Shown here piece by piece: positions 54,593-62,916 of a DNA stretch of 64,000 bases. Position 1 is the first letter of the stretch. The number at the start of each line of letters is the position of its first letter. The notes beneath the pieces are model-generated. The model was not told the DNA's origin. It did not search any database and saw nothing but the letters and a program-made list of their open reading frames with translations. Origin of the DNA: Pseudomonas viridiflava (lineage in GTDB: Bacteria; Pseudomonadota; Gammaproteobacteria; Pseudomonadales; Pseudomonadaceae); assembly GCF_900589395.1 (NCBI RefSeq), contig NZ_UUIS01000092.1:49131-113130 (forward strand), read 5' to 3'. The translations under genes and the position numbers were made by a program.

Positions 54593-54928
54593 ATGCGCGA
54601 GCGCGTCAGCTTCATTCTTCACGCCTATACCCGTCCGGAAAAGTCCGCCGAATTCGAAGCGCTGTTCAGTGGCTACGTGGCCACCAGCCGTCTGGAGCCG
54701 GGCTGTATCGAGTACCACATGCTGCGCGACCGGGCAGACCCGAGCCTGTTCATCTTCTTCGAGGTCTGGGAAAGCCAGGCGCACCTGGATGTGCATTCGA
54801 CCTTGCCGCACATGGCGGCCTTTACCCGACAGCGCGATGCCTTCCTGACCCGTGATTTCGAGATCCGTCGCCTCGACATGCTCAGCCCTGCATCAGCAAA
54901 TGCAGGCCCAGCCCGGCCATCCCGATAA
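54593..54928 (+). CDS. ABM-domain (antibiotic biosynthesis monooxygenase-like) protein
   Basis: 111 aa, single dimeric alpha/beta-barrel domain: SFILHAYTRPEKSAEFEALF, EPGCIEYHMLRDRADPSLFIFFEVWES and HMAAFTRQRDAFL. Related proteins (YgiN type) act with MdaB on quinols. Here it is divergent from mdaB, a pairing also known in E. coli (mdaB-ygiN), so a joint role in quinone turnover is plausible. The 3' end overlaps the convergent TauE/SafE gene by 47 nt. Confidence 0.82.
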   Translation: MRERVSFILHAYTRPEKSAEFEALFSGYVATSRLEPGCIEYHMLRDRADPSLFIFFEVWESQAHLDVHSTLPHMAAFTRQRDAFLTRDFEIRRLDMLSPASANAGPARPSR

Positions 54929-55646
54929 AGAACACGCGTTTGAACAGCACGGCGCTGATGCGCTGGCGCAGCCGCTGGCCCAGCCACATGCCCAGCAGTG
55001 CCGGGATCAGCGCCAGCCAGGACGCGCCCAGTTCATCCCCACCCAGGGCGCCGGTGCCGGCCAGCCCCGCCGCCAGCGCCAGGGTCGAGACGGTGAACGA
55101 CAGCCCCAGCGCCTGCACCAGTTGGTCGCGGCTCAGGCCCAGCGCCTGCAAGTACGGCACCGCCGGAATCACGAACACCCCGGTGGCCGAGGCAACGATG
55201 CCGGTCAGCAGGCCGCACAGCGGCCCCAGCCAGCGCTGGGCCGCAGCCGGAATGCTGAACGTCGGCAGCGCCAGCCCGCTCAGGGCATAGAGCAACAACG
55301 CGGCCCCCAGGGCGCGGGTCATCGACGGTCCGCCATTGATGCCCAGCCACCACGAACCCAGCCCGGTGCCGACCGCGATCATCAGCAACATGGGCCACAA
55401 CCGTGCAAGCAAACCGCGCAGTTGCCCGCCATTGGCCAGTTGCCAGACATTGGTCACGGTCGAGGGGATGATCAGCAAGGCCGCCGCCTGCGCCGGCGCC
55501 ATGGCCAGGCCCAGCAACCCCATGGCCACGGTGGGCAGGCCCAGGCCAATGACGCCCTTGACCGTGCCGGCCAGCATGAAGGTGCCGATGACCAGAGCGG
55601 TCAGGGCCCAGCCCAGGTGCTGATAGAAGTCGATAAGTGTGTTCAT
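54882..55646 (-). CDS. TauE/SafE-family membrane protein (second copy)
   Basis: 254 aa from the ATG at 55646; one at 55658 is also possible and neither has a strong ribosome site. Eight hydrophobic segments with GTVKGVIGLGLPTVAMGLL in the first half and GIVASATGVFVIPAVPYLQALGL in the second. Probably exports or imports a small anion. Divergent from the LysR gene at 55781, which likely controls it. Not closely similar to the other TauE/SafE protein at 4952. Confidence 0.82.
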   Translation of the reverse strand: MNTLIDFYQHLGWALTALVIGTFMLAGTVKGVIGLGLPTVAMGLLGLAMAPAQAAALLIIPSTVTNVWQLANGGQLRGLLARLWPMLLMIAVGTGLGSWWLGINGGPSMTRALGAALLLYALSGLALPTFSIPAAAQRWLGPLCGLLTGIVASATGVFVIPAVPYLQALGLSRDQLVQALGLSFTVSTLALAAGLAGTGALGGDELGASWLALIPALLGMWLGQRLRQRISAVLFKRVFFIGMAGLGLHLLMQG

Positions 55647-55741
55647 GGTGTGCAGCATGATGCAGGCCGGGCGGCTTGAAAATCTGCCGTATACTCAGGC
55701 AGCCTTCGGCCTGGACAGAGGCTGGTAGCAGATTCAATTTC

Positions 55742-55765
55742 TTCGCGACCGTGGGTCGCTCCTAC
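55742..55765. repeat. Single REP hairpin (family C) in a divergent promoter region
   Basis: TTCGCGACC facing GGTCGCTCCTAC. Just 16 nt before the LysR start, an unusual place for a REP. Confidence 0.65.
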
Positions 55766-55780
55766 GACGGCGCCTGACCC

Positions 55781-56659
55781 ATGCATTTTGACCTGACTGA
55801 CCTGCGGCTTTTCCTCAATGTCCTGGACACCGGCAATATCACCGCCGGGGCGGCGCGCAGTCATCTGTCGCTGGCCTCGGCCAGTGCGCGCATCAAGGGC
55901 ATGGAAGCGTCGTTGCTCAGCCCGTTGCTGGCGCGTGGACGCCGGGGTGTCACGCCCACACCGGCCGGCCAGGCGCTGGCCCGGCATGCGCGACTGATCC
56001 TGCAACAGGTCGAGCACCTGCAAGAGGACCTGGCCGACTACGCCTTGGGTTTCAAGGGCCAGATCCGCCTACTGTGCAACACCTCGACCCTGAGTGAACA
56101 CCTGCCCGAATTGCTGGCCGACTTTCTGGTCAGTCACCCGCACATCGACATCGACCTGCAGGAGCAACCCAGCCTGCGCATCCTGCATGCCCTGCGCTAC
56201 GGCACCGCCGACCTCGGCATTGTCAGCGACGCAGTGGACGCCAGCGACCTGCAGACCCTGCCCTTTCGTGACGACCCGTTGAGCCTGGTCATGCCCTTGA
56301 ATCATCCACTGAGCCCGCACGCCAGCCTTCGCTTCAGCCAGACGCTGGAGCATGAGTTCGTGGCCCTGGCGGCCAACAGCGCGCTGGGCATTTACCTCGA
56401 AGAGCAGGCACTGCATGCCGGCAAGCGCTTGCGCATCCGGATACGGGCCGAGGGGTTCGACGGCGTGCTACGCATGGTGGCCCGTGGCGCAGGACTGGGC
56501 ATCGTGCCGCAGGCGGCGGTGGCGCGCTGGCAAGGGCCGCCCGGTTTTGCCGTGTGCCGGCTCAGCGATCCCTGGGCCGAACGCACCCTGTTGTTGTGCG
56601 CGGCGGATTTTGCCGCCTTGCCGGGGTATGCACGGGCGCTGGTGGCGGTGTTGGCGTAG
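55781..56659 (+). CDS. LysR-type transcriptional regulator
   Basis: 292 aa. N-terminal HTH NITAGAARSHLSLASASARIKGME (residues 19-42) and effector domain with LPELLADFLVSHPHIDIDLQEQ, TADLGIVSDAV and RMVARGAGLGIVPQAA. Divergent from the TauE/SafE exporter gene, the usual arrangement of a LysR regulator with its target. Inducer unknown. Confidence 0.87.
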   Translation: MHFDLTDLRLFLNVLDTGNITAGAARSHLSLASASARIKGMEASLLSPLLARGRRGVTPTPAGQALARHARLILQQVEHLQEDLADYALGFKGQIRLLCNTSTLSEHLPELLADFLVSHPHIDIDLQEQPSLRILHALRYGTADLGIVSDAVDASDLQTLPFRDDPLSLVMPLNHPLSPHASLRFSQTLEHEFVALAANSALGIYLEEQALHAGKRLRIRIRAEGFDGVLRMVARGAGLGIVPQAAVARWQGPPGFAVCRLSDPWAERTLLLCAADFAALPGYARALVAVLA

Positions 56660-56675
56660 ATCACAGGCTTCGGCT

Positions 56676-56816
56676 GTAGGAGCGCGCTTGCCCGCGACCG
56701 AGTGCGCTAGCGCTCGCAAAATCTCGGAAACGCCACAAATTCACGACTGTAAATCTACGAAACGCCACAAATTTACGACTGCTAACGCAGCCGGTCGCGG
56801 GCAAGCGCGCTCCTAC
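56676..56816. repeat. REPIN (family A) overlapping the mnmH 3' end
   Basis: GTAGGAGCGCGCTTGCCCGCG ... CGCGGGCAAGCGCGCTCCTAC. Its right arm supplies the last codons and stop of mnmH. Confidence 0.9.
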
Positions 56817-57921
56817 GGGGGGTGGTGGGGCGACCGCGCTGTGTCAGGTACGCCAGCACCTCGTCCTGGGTGCCGGCAAACTCGATCCGTGCCGCCTTGC
56901 TTTCGCGCTGGTAGGCGTACATCGGGTCGTAGTACTCGCTCAGCAAGCCTTCGATCCAGCCCCGGTGCAGGTCCACCTTGCCGCTGCGGCGTTGCTCGTC
57001 GAGGGCCGCCTGCATCAGCGCCGAAAGGCGCTGATGACGTTCGCCGCCCAGGCGCTTGTGGATGTTGTCGAGGCTTTGCAGCAGGCGCTCGGCAAAGCGC
57101 TCGAAGCCGGTTTCGTCGCCATGCAATGCCATGAATTCGGCGCACAGGTCGGTCACGTAATCGCGCAGGATGCGCTCGACGCGGCCATCGAAACTGTCCT
57201 CCAGCCACACCATCGGGTAGTGCTGCATGCCCTGGTGCAGTTCCAGCGGCACGTTGCAGCTGCCCACCAGGCGGCTTTCGTCTTCCAGCACAAACTGCTC
57301 GAGGCCGGCGGCGCGCTTTTTGAGCAGGTCGATGGCCAGGCGGTTTTCGAAGTCGATCTGCGCCGGCTGGCCGGTGGCGCGCTTGCCGAAACTGGAGCCG
57401 CGATGGTTGGCCAGGCCCTCCAGGTCCAGCGCATTGGGCAGTTGCGTCAGCACTTCGGTCTTGCCGGTGCCGGTCATGCCGCCAAGCACCACGAAATCGC
57501 ATTCGGTCACGGCCGCGTGCAGGGTGTCGAGCAGGAAGGTGCGCATGGCCTTGTAGCCGCCGGTCACCAGCGGGTAATCGACACCGGCCTCCTTGAGCCA
57601 GCGCTGCACGGTCTGCGAGCGCAGCCCGCCCCGAAAGCAATACAGGTAGCCGTGCGGGTTGGCCTGGGCGAAGGCCTGCCAGGCGGCCATGCGCTCGGCC
57701 TTGACCTGGCCGCAGACCAGCTTGTGGCCCAGCTCGATGGCCGCCTGCTGGCCGTGCTGCTTGTAGCAGGTGCCGACCTTTTGCCGCTCGATGTCGTTCA
57801 TCAACGGCAGGTTGAGCACGCCGGGAAACGCCCCCTTGCTGAACTCCACCGGCGCCCGGGCATCCATCATCGGCACGTCGTTGAGAAACAGGTGGCGGTA
57901 GTCGCGGGTATTGTCGGCCAT
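56782..57921 (-). CDS. mnmH: tRNA 2-selenouridine synthase (SelU/YbbB)
   Basis: 379 aa from the ATG at 57921, sharing one base with the selD stop. N-terminal rhodanese domain with catalytic Cys95 (YLYCFRGGLRSQ) and a C-terminal P-loop domain with Walker A GGMTGTGKT (147-155). The enzyme geranylates and then selenates 2-thiouridine at tRNA wobble position 34 using selenophosphate from SelD. The last nine residues (SALARDRLR) and the stop TAG are encoded by the right arm of the REPIN, so the native end was probably replaced by repeat sequence. Confidence 0.93.
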   Translation of the reverse strand: MADNTRDYRHLFLNDVPMMDARAPVEFSKGAFPGVLNLPLMNDIERQKVGTCYKQHGQQAAIELGHKLVCGQVKAERMAAWQAFAQANPHGYLYCFRGGLRSQTVQRWLKEAGVDYPLVTGGYKAMRTFLLDTLHAAVTECDFVVLGGMTGTGKTEVLTQLPNALDLEGLANHRGSSFGKRATGQPAQIDFENRLAIDLLKKRAAGLEQFVLEDESRLVGSCNVPLELHQGMQHYPMVWLEDSFDGRVERILRDYVTDLCAEFMALHGDETGFERFAERLLQSLDNIHKRLGGERHQRLSALMQAALDEQRRSGKVDLHRGWIEGLLSEYYDPMYAYQRESKAARIEFAGTQDEVLAYLTQRGRPTTPRRSALARDRLR

Positions 57922-58955
57922 CAGAACACCTCGACGGCGTGGGTCTGTCGCTCCAGCAGGGTGCCGATGGGGCTCAGCTGCAGCCCCAGTTCGGCGGCCA
58001 CGGCCAGAAATTCGGCTTCGCCACCCGGCTCGACAGCCACCAGCAGGCCACCGCTGGTCTGTGGGTCGCACAACAGGTCACGCTGGGCGTCGGTCAGGCT
58101 GGCGATCTTGTCGCCGTAGCTGTCGAAATTACGCTGGGTACCGCCCGGCACGCAGCCTTCGGCCATGTAGTGCTCGACGCCCGGCAGGCGCGGCACGGCG
58201 GCGTAGTCCAGGCGTGCGGTCAGCCCGGCGCCGTCGGCCATTTCCACCAGGTGGCCCAGCAGGCCGAAGCCGGTGACGTCGGTCATCGCCGCCACGCCTG
58301 CCAGCTTGCCAAAGCGGCTGCCAGGCTTGTTGAGGGTGCACATCCAGTCGCGGGCCAGGCCGATGTCCTGCTCGCGCAGCCGGGCCTTTTTCTCGGCGGT
58401 GGTGAGAATGCCGATGCCCAGCGGCTTGGTCAGGTACAGCGTGCAACCGGCGCGGGCGGTGTCGTTGCGTTTCATGTGCTTTTTCTGCACCACACCGGTG
58501 ACCGCCAGGCCGAAGATCGGCTCGGGTGCATCGATAGAATGCCCGCCCGCCAGCGGAATGCCGGCGGCATCGCACACTGCCCGGCCGCCCCGGATCACTT
58601 CACGGGCCACTTCCGGCGGCAGCACATTGACCGGCCAGCCGAGAATGGCGATGGCCATCAACGGATCGCCGCCCATCGCATAGATGTCGCTGATGGCATT
58701 GGTGGCGGCGATACGGCCGAAGTCGAACGGGTCGTCGACGATGGGCATGAAAAAGTCGGTGGTCGAGACCACGCCGCGCTCGTCGTCCAGGGCATACACC
58801 GCCGCGTCGTCACGCGAGGCATTGCCGACCCACAGGTTGGGGTCGAGGTTTTGCGCCCCGCTGCCGGCCAGGATGACATCCAGCACCTTGGGCGAAATCT
58901 TGCAGCCACACCCGGCTCCGTGGCTGTACTGGGTCAGGCGGATCGGCTCACTCAT
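57921..58955 (-). CDS. selD: Selenide, water dikinase (selenophosphate synthase)
   Basis: 344 aa from the ATG at 58955. The active-site loop HGAGCGCKIS has Cys16, Cys18 and Lys19 (a Cys-type, not selenocysteine, enzyme). Other motifs: DDAAVYALDD, TTDFFMPIVDDPFDFGRIA and LAGGHSID. It makes selenophosphate from selenide and ATP for MnmH and, if present elsewhere, SelA. Translationally coupled to mnmH. No selA, selB or selC is in the window, so use in tRNA modification is the only function directly supported here. Confidence 0.95.
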   Translation of the reverse strand: MSEPIRLTQYSHGAGCGCKISPKVLDVILAGSGAQNLDPNLWVGNASRDDAAVYALDDERGVVSTTDFFMPIVDDPFDFGRIAATNAISDIYAMGGDPLMAIAILGWPVNVLPPEVAREVIRGGRAVCDAAGIPLAGGHSIDAPEPIFGLAVTGVVQKKHMKRNDTARAGCTLYLTKPLGIGILTTAEKKARLREQDIGLARDWMCTLNKPGSRFGKLAGVAAMTDVTGFGLLGHLVEMADGAGLTARLDYAAVPRLPGVEHYMAEGCVPGGTQRNFDSYGDKIASLTDAQRDLLCDPQTSGGLLVAVEPGGEAEFLAVAAELGLQLSPIGTLLERQTHAVEVF

Positions 58956-59045
58956 GGCAATGCTCTCAGTCACTGGAAACAGGTGGGGAAGTCTAGGGGG
59001 TGGGGTTGGGGGAGTCCATGGTGTTTCTGAATCGTGTGCTTACAA

Positions 59046-59132
59046 CGTCCTGCAGGAGCGCCCCGCACGCCATGTACAGCGCCGGCCCCGCAGGACCGGC
59101 TTTAGCCGGGAAGCAATAGACACTCCTGACGT
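59046..59132. repeat. Degenerate REP-like sequence upstream of the selenium transporter
   Basis: CAGGAGCGCCCC... and CAGGACCGGCTTTAGCCGGG resemble worn REP arms. The 380-nt gap 58956-59334 holds this, a -10-like TATAAT at 59278-59283 and no gene I could support. Confidence 0.4.
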
Positions 59133-59277
59133 CAGTCTCTGCGCCCTTCGCTGCTGAAGCGGTTCCTACGGGATGCATTCAACATTCAGCAAAATCAGCC
59201 GGTTAATTTGCATGCAATGAGGATCCTGAACTTTACACGCCTGTATCGGCGAAACTGGCCTTTCCCGCCCCGGCTCT

Positions 59278-59283
59278 TATAAT
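59278..59283 (+). promoter_or_regulatory. -10 element upstream of the selenium ABC operon
   Basis: TATAAT, 52 nt before the binding-protein ATG; no convincing -35. Confidence 0.4.
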
Positions 59284-59334
59284 CGCCGCACTTCATCGTG
59301 CATTCCTGCCTGCCATCGCCCCGGAGATTTCCCC

Positions 59335-60186
59335 ATGTTCAAGCGCACCCTGGCGCTCGCCGCCGGCATTGCCCTGTCGTTGACCACCCTGGCCAGCCAC
59401 GCTGCCGAGACTCTGCGGGTGTCGGCCATTCCCGACGAGGCGCCGACCGAGTTGCTGCGCAAGTTCAAGCCGCTGGGCGAGTACCTGGAGCAGCAACTGG
59501 GCATGAAGGTCGACTTCGTGCCGGTGGCCGACTACCCGGCGGTGGTCGAGGCGCTGGCCACTGACCGGCTGGACCTGGCCTGGCTGGGCGGCTTCACCTT
59601 TGTGCAGGTCAACCTCAAGACCGGCAATGCCAAGCCTTTGGTGCAGCGCGAGCAGGATGCGACGTTCACCAGCAAGTTCATCACCAGCGACCCGAGCGTC
59701 AAGTCGCTGGCCGACCTCAAGGGCAAGACCTTCGCCTTCGGCTCGATCTCGTCCACCTCGGGCAGCCTGATGCCGCGCTATTTCATGCTCAAGGACGACA
59801 TCAAGCCGGAGACCTTCTTCAGCCGCGTGGCCTACTCCGGCGCGCATGACGCCACCGCCGCCTGGGTGCAGGCCGGCAAGGTCGATGCTGGCGTGCTCAA
59901 CGCCAGCGTGTGGGACAAGCTGGTTGCCAATGGCAAGGTCGACACCGACAAGGTCAAGGTCTTTGCCACCACCCCGACCTACTTCGATTACAACTGGACC
60001 GTGCGCGGCACCCTGGACCCGGCACTGGCCGAGAAGATCAAGCAGGCTTTCCTGGCGCTGGACCCGGCCAACCCTCAGCACAAGGCGATCCTCGACCTGC
60101 AGGCGGCCAGCCGCTTCATCGAGACCCGGCCTGAAAACTACAAGGGCATCGAAGAGGCTGCCCGCGCTGCCGACCTGCTGAAATGA
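59335..60186 (+). CDS. PhnD-like substrate-binding protein, probable selenate/selenium oxyanion binding
   Basis: 283 aa. Signal peptide (LAAGIALSLTTLASHA) and mature start AETLRVSAIPDEAPTELLRKF. PhnD/phosphonate-binding fold: RLDLAWLGGFTFVQ, GKTFAFGSISSTSGSLMPRYF, VDAGVLNASVWDKL. NCBI models for putative selenate ABC binding proteins have this signature, and the gene faces selD-mnmH, so selenium uptake is the best guess. Phosphonate or phosphite are alternatives. The stop overlaps the ATPase start by 4 nt. Confidence 0.82.
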   Translation: MFKRTLALAAGIALSLTTLASHAAETLRVSAIPDEAPTELLRKFKPLGEYLEQQLGMKVDFVPVADYPAVVEALATDRLDLAWLGGFTFVQVNLKTGNAKPLVQREQDATFTSKFITSDPSVKSLADLKGKTFAFGSISSTSGSLMPRYFMLKDDIKPETFFSRVAYSGAHDATAAWVQAGKVDAGVLNASVWDKLVANGKVDTDKVKVFATTPTYFDYNWTVRGTLDPALAEKIKQAFLALDPANPQHKAILDLQAASRFIETRPENYKGIEEAARAADLLK

Positions 60187-60980
60187 CGCTACGCCTGTCG
60201 GGCGTGACCTTGCGTCATGCCAACGGCACCGAGGCGCTGCGCGGCGTCGACCTCGGCCTCCAGCCGGGCGAGCAGGTGGCGATCATCGGCCCGTCCGGGG
60301 CCGGCAAGTCGAGCCTGCTCAACCTGCTGGCCACCGCCCTGCCGCCCACCGGCGGCACGCTGCAGGTACTCGGCGAGGCGCCGTGGCAGCTTTCCAGCCG
60401 CCGGCGCCAGGGCCTGCGGGCGCGTATCGGCCTGATTCATCAGGCGCCGCCCCTGCCGCCGCGCCAACGGGTGGTCACGGCCGTGCTGGCCGGCAAGCTG
60501 GGCCAGTGGGGCCTGGGCAAGAGCCTGCTGAACCTGCTGTACCCGCTGGACATCGCCGGCGCCCGCCAGGTGCTGGCACGCCTGGACCTGGCCGACAAAC
60601 TCTTCGAGCGCTGCCAGCAACTGTCTGGCGGTCAGTTACAACGTGTCGGCATTGCCCGGGCGCTGTACCAGGCGCCAGAGCTGTTGCTGGCCGACGAACC
60701 GGTCAGCGCCATGGACCCGCGCCTGGCCGACCACACGCTGGGGCTTTTGTGCCGGCATGCGCTGGAGCACAAGGTGACGCTGGTGGTCAGCCTGCATGCG
60801 GTGGAACTGGCACTGGCGCATTTTGCCCGCATCATCGGCGTGCGCGAGGGGCGAATCCTGTTCGACCTGCCGGCCGCTGCGGTCGACCGCGCGCAACTCG
60901 ACGCCTTGTACGCCAATGAGCAATTGGGCGCGCCGCCCAGCGTGCAGACGCCTGACGGTGCATGGGCGCCGCGATGCTGA
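60183..60980 (+). CDS. ABC transporter ATP-binding protein (PhnC-like), selenium operon
   Basis: 265 aa. Walker A GPSGAGKSS (about 37-45), Q-loop IHQAPPLPPRQR, signature LSGGQLQR, Walker B LLLADEPVSAMD. PhnC-type ATPase. It energises the two permeases encoded next. ATG overlaps the binding-protein stop by 4 nt (ATGA). Confidence 0.9.
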   Translation: MTLRLSGVTLRHANGTEALRGVDLGLQPGEQVAIIGPSGAGKSSLLNLLATALPPTGGTLQVLGEAPWQLSSRRRQGLRARIGLIHQAPPLPPRQRVVTAVLAGKLGQWGLGKSLLNLLYPLDIAGARQVLARLDLADKLFERCQQLSGGQLQRVGIARALYQAPELLLADEPVSAMDPRLADHTLGLLCRHALEHKVTLVVSLHAVELALAHFARIIGVREGRILFDLPAAAVDRAQLDALYANEQLGAPPSVQTPDGAWAPRC

Positions 60981-61813
60981 GCCGCACACGCCCCGATCAA
61001 CAACGCGACCCAGCCGCCTGGCCAAGGCTGCTGCTCGCCCTGCTGGCCATTGCGCTGCTGTGGCCGGGCATCTATCAGGCCGAGCTGAACCCGGCCGTGC
61101 TGCTGCAACCGGACAACCTGCGCACCATGGGCGGGTTCGTTGCCGACTTCTGGCCCCCGGCCCATGCGCCAGACTTTCTCGACCTGTTGCTGGAAGCCAC
61201 CGTACAGACCCTGGCCATCGCCACCGCCGGCATGGCCCTGGCGCTGCTGCTGGCGATTCCGGCCAGCCTGCTGGCCAGCCGCGCGCTGTCGCTGTCGGCG
61301 GCCTCGAACGGCGGGCGTCCGGCGCTGCTCGGCCAGTGCCTGCGCTGGCCGGTGCGCGGGTTGCTGATCTTTCTGCGCAGCGTGCCGGAGATCGTCTGGG
61401 CGCTGCTGTTCGTGCGCGCCGTGGGGCTGGGGCCGACCGCCGGGGTGCTGGCCATCGCCATCACCTATGCCGGCATGCTCGGCAAGGTCTACGCCGAGAT
61501 CTTCGAGTCGGTCGACCCGCGCCCGGCCCACGCCTTGCTGCAATCAGGCAGCGGTCGCTTGAGCGCGCTGCTCTACGGCACCCTGCCCAGCGCCGCCGCT
61601 GAACTGACCTCCTACACCGTGTACCGCTGGGAATGCGCGGTGCGTGCTTCAGTGGTGATGGGCTTTGTCGGCGCCGGTGGGCTGGGCCAGCAGATCGACC
61701 TGTCGATGCGCATGTTTGCCGGCGCCGAGGTGGCGAGCATGTTGCTGACCTTCCTGGTGCTGGTGCTGCTGGCTGATCAGCTCAGCCGTCTGTTGCGCGG
61801 GCGACTGGCATGA
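60962..61813 (+). CDS. ABC transporter permease (PhnE-like) 1, selenium operon
   Basis: 283 aa from 60962 (or 279 from the ATG at 60974). Membrane helices and the PhnE-type loop RSVPEIVWALLFVRAVGLGPTAG followed by TVYRWECAVRASVVMGFVGAGGLGQQIDL. It overlaps the ATPase 3' end by 19 nt. The unusual point is that this ABC system has two separate PhnE paralogs that would form a heterodimeric channel. Confidence 0.88.
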   Translation: MGAAMLSRTRPDQQRDPAAWPRLLLALLAIALLWPGIYQAELNPAVLLQPDNLRTMGGFVADFWPPAHAPDFLDLLLEATVQTLAIATAGMALALLLAIPASLLASRALSLSAASNGGRPALLGQCLRWPVRGLLIFLRSVPEIVWALLFVRAVGLGPTAGVLAIAITYAGMLGKVYAEIFESVDPRPAHALLQSGSGRLSALLYGTLPSAAAELTSYTVYRWECAVRASVVMGFVGAGGLGQQIDLSMRMFAGAEVASMLLTFLVLVLLADQLSRLLRGRLA

Positions 61814-62577
61814 GGCGCGCCGGCAACCTGCTGCTGGCCGGGCTGATCCTGGCGGCGGTGATCGGCTCGTTCCGCTACCTGAATATGGACCTGCCGGGCA
61901 TCGGCCAGGGCGACAGCCTGGCGCAGATGGGCAGCTATGTGCTGCGCTTCCTGCACCCGGACTTCAGCGCCGCGCATGTGCAGGCCATCGGCCGCGGCAT
62001 GTTGGAGACCCTGTCCATGTCGGCGCTGGGCACGCTGCTGGCGGCCATTTTCGGTCTGCTGTTGGCGATTCCGGCAGCCGGGCGGCTGGGCTGGCCGTTG
62101 CGCAGCGCCAGCCGCCTGCTGCTCAATGCCTTGCGGGCAATCCCTGAGCTGGTGTGGGCGGTGCTGATGGTGCTGGCGGCGGGTCTGGGGCCAAACGCCG
62201 GCACCCTGGCGCTGGCGCTGCACACCACCGGCGTGCTGGGCCGGCTGTTTGCCGAAGCCCTGGAAAACACCCCGCCGCAACCGGCCGCCGCCATTCGCTT
62301 GCAAGGCGCCAGCGCCTGGCAGGCGTTCTGCTACGCCACCTTGCCGATTCTGTGGCCGCAATTGCTGGCCTACACCCTGTACCGCTGGGAGAACAATATC
62401 CGCATGGCCAGCGTGCTGGGGTTTGTCGGTGCCGGTGGCCTGGGGCAGATGCTGTATGTGAGCCTGAGCCTGTTCCAGGAAGCGCAGGCCAGCACGGTGA
62501 TCCTGGCGATCCTGGCACTGGTGCTGGCGGTGGATGCGTTCAGTGGCTGGAGCCGTGGACGCTGGGTGCGGGGCTAG
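61810..62577 (+). CDS. ABC transporter permease (PhnE-like) 2, selenium operon
   Basis: 255 aa, shares ATGA with the stop of permease 1. Same signatures as permease 1: RAIPELVWAVLMVLAAGLGPNAG and TLYRWENNIRMASVLGFVGAGGLGQML. Its last ~30 nt are partly repeated at 63436-63466, ahead of the second leader RNA copy, showing that the repeat unit started inside this gene. Confidence 0.88.
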   Translation: MRRAGNLLLAGLILAAVIGSFRYLNMDLPGIGQGDSLAQMGSYVLRFLHPDFSAAHVQAIGRGMLETLSMSALGTLLAAIFGLLLAIPAAGRLGWPLRSASRLLLNALRAIPELVWAVLMVLAAGLGPNAGTLALALHTTGVLGRLFAEALENTPPQPAAAIRLQGASAWQAFCYATLPILWPQLLAYTLYRWENNIRMASVLGFVGAGGLGQMLYVSLSLFQEAQASTVILAILALVLAVDAFSGWSRGRWVRG

Positions 62578-62916
62578 ACCGGTTACTTGCGCTCATGAAA
62601 ATGGCGGTGTTGCCGGTCGTTTCCGGCAGCCGTTTCGCTTTCATTTGTACGACATTTCCGAGAAAATCCCGGCCGCTTGCGTGTCGTCTTTTCGGGCACT
62701 AGGCTGCGTTCGTCGCTGAACATCAGTGATCGGGTTTAGCAGCCTGTTGAGAGTCACGAGACATGCCAGCAACCATTTCTATGGCGGCTTCGCGTGGGGC
62801 ACCTTCGGGTGCGCCGGTCTTTCTCGTGTTTCTCCCGGTCTGCTAACCCGCGTCGAAGTCGCCACCCTACGTTCGTTTAGCAGCGAGCATCCGGTGGCCC
62901 TATAGAGCAAACCGAG
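62578..62916 (+). ncRNA. Structured 5' leader RNA, copy 1
   Basis: 339 nt between the permease stop and a small protein gene. Helix A: GTTTAGCAG with flanking GGG (62732-62742) pairs with CTGCTAACCC (62840-62849). Helix B: GAGAGTCACGAGA (62749-62761) pairs with TCTCGTGTTTCTC (62822-62834). Helix P3: GGGGCACC-TTCG-GGTGCGCC (62797-62814). Helix C: TGGCGGCTTCG (62782-62792) pairs with CGAAGTCGCCA (62854-62864), crossing helix A. A second GTTTAGCAG (62875-62883) can compete for the CTGCTAAC strand. The start codon follows 34 nt later. The upstream half is nearly identical to that of copy 2. No known Rfam name comes to mind. Confidence 0.7.

Noticed and set aside
57921..58955. SelD as a selenocysteine protein
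   Set aside because: The active site is encoded by Cys codons and no in-frame TGA is present; no SECIS needed.
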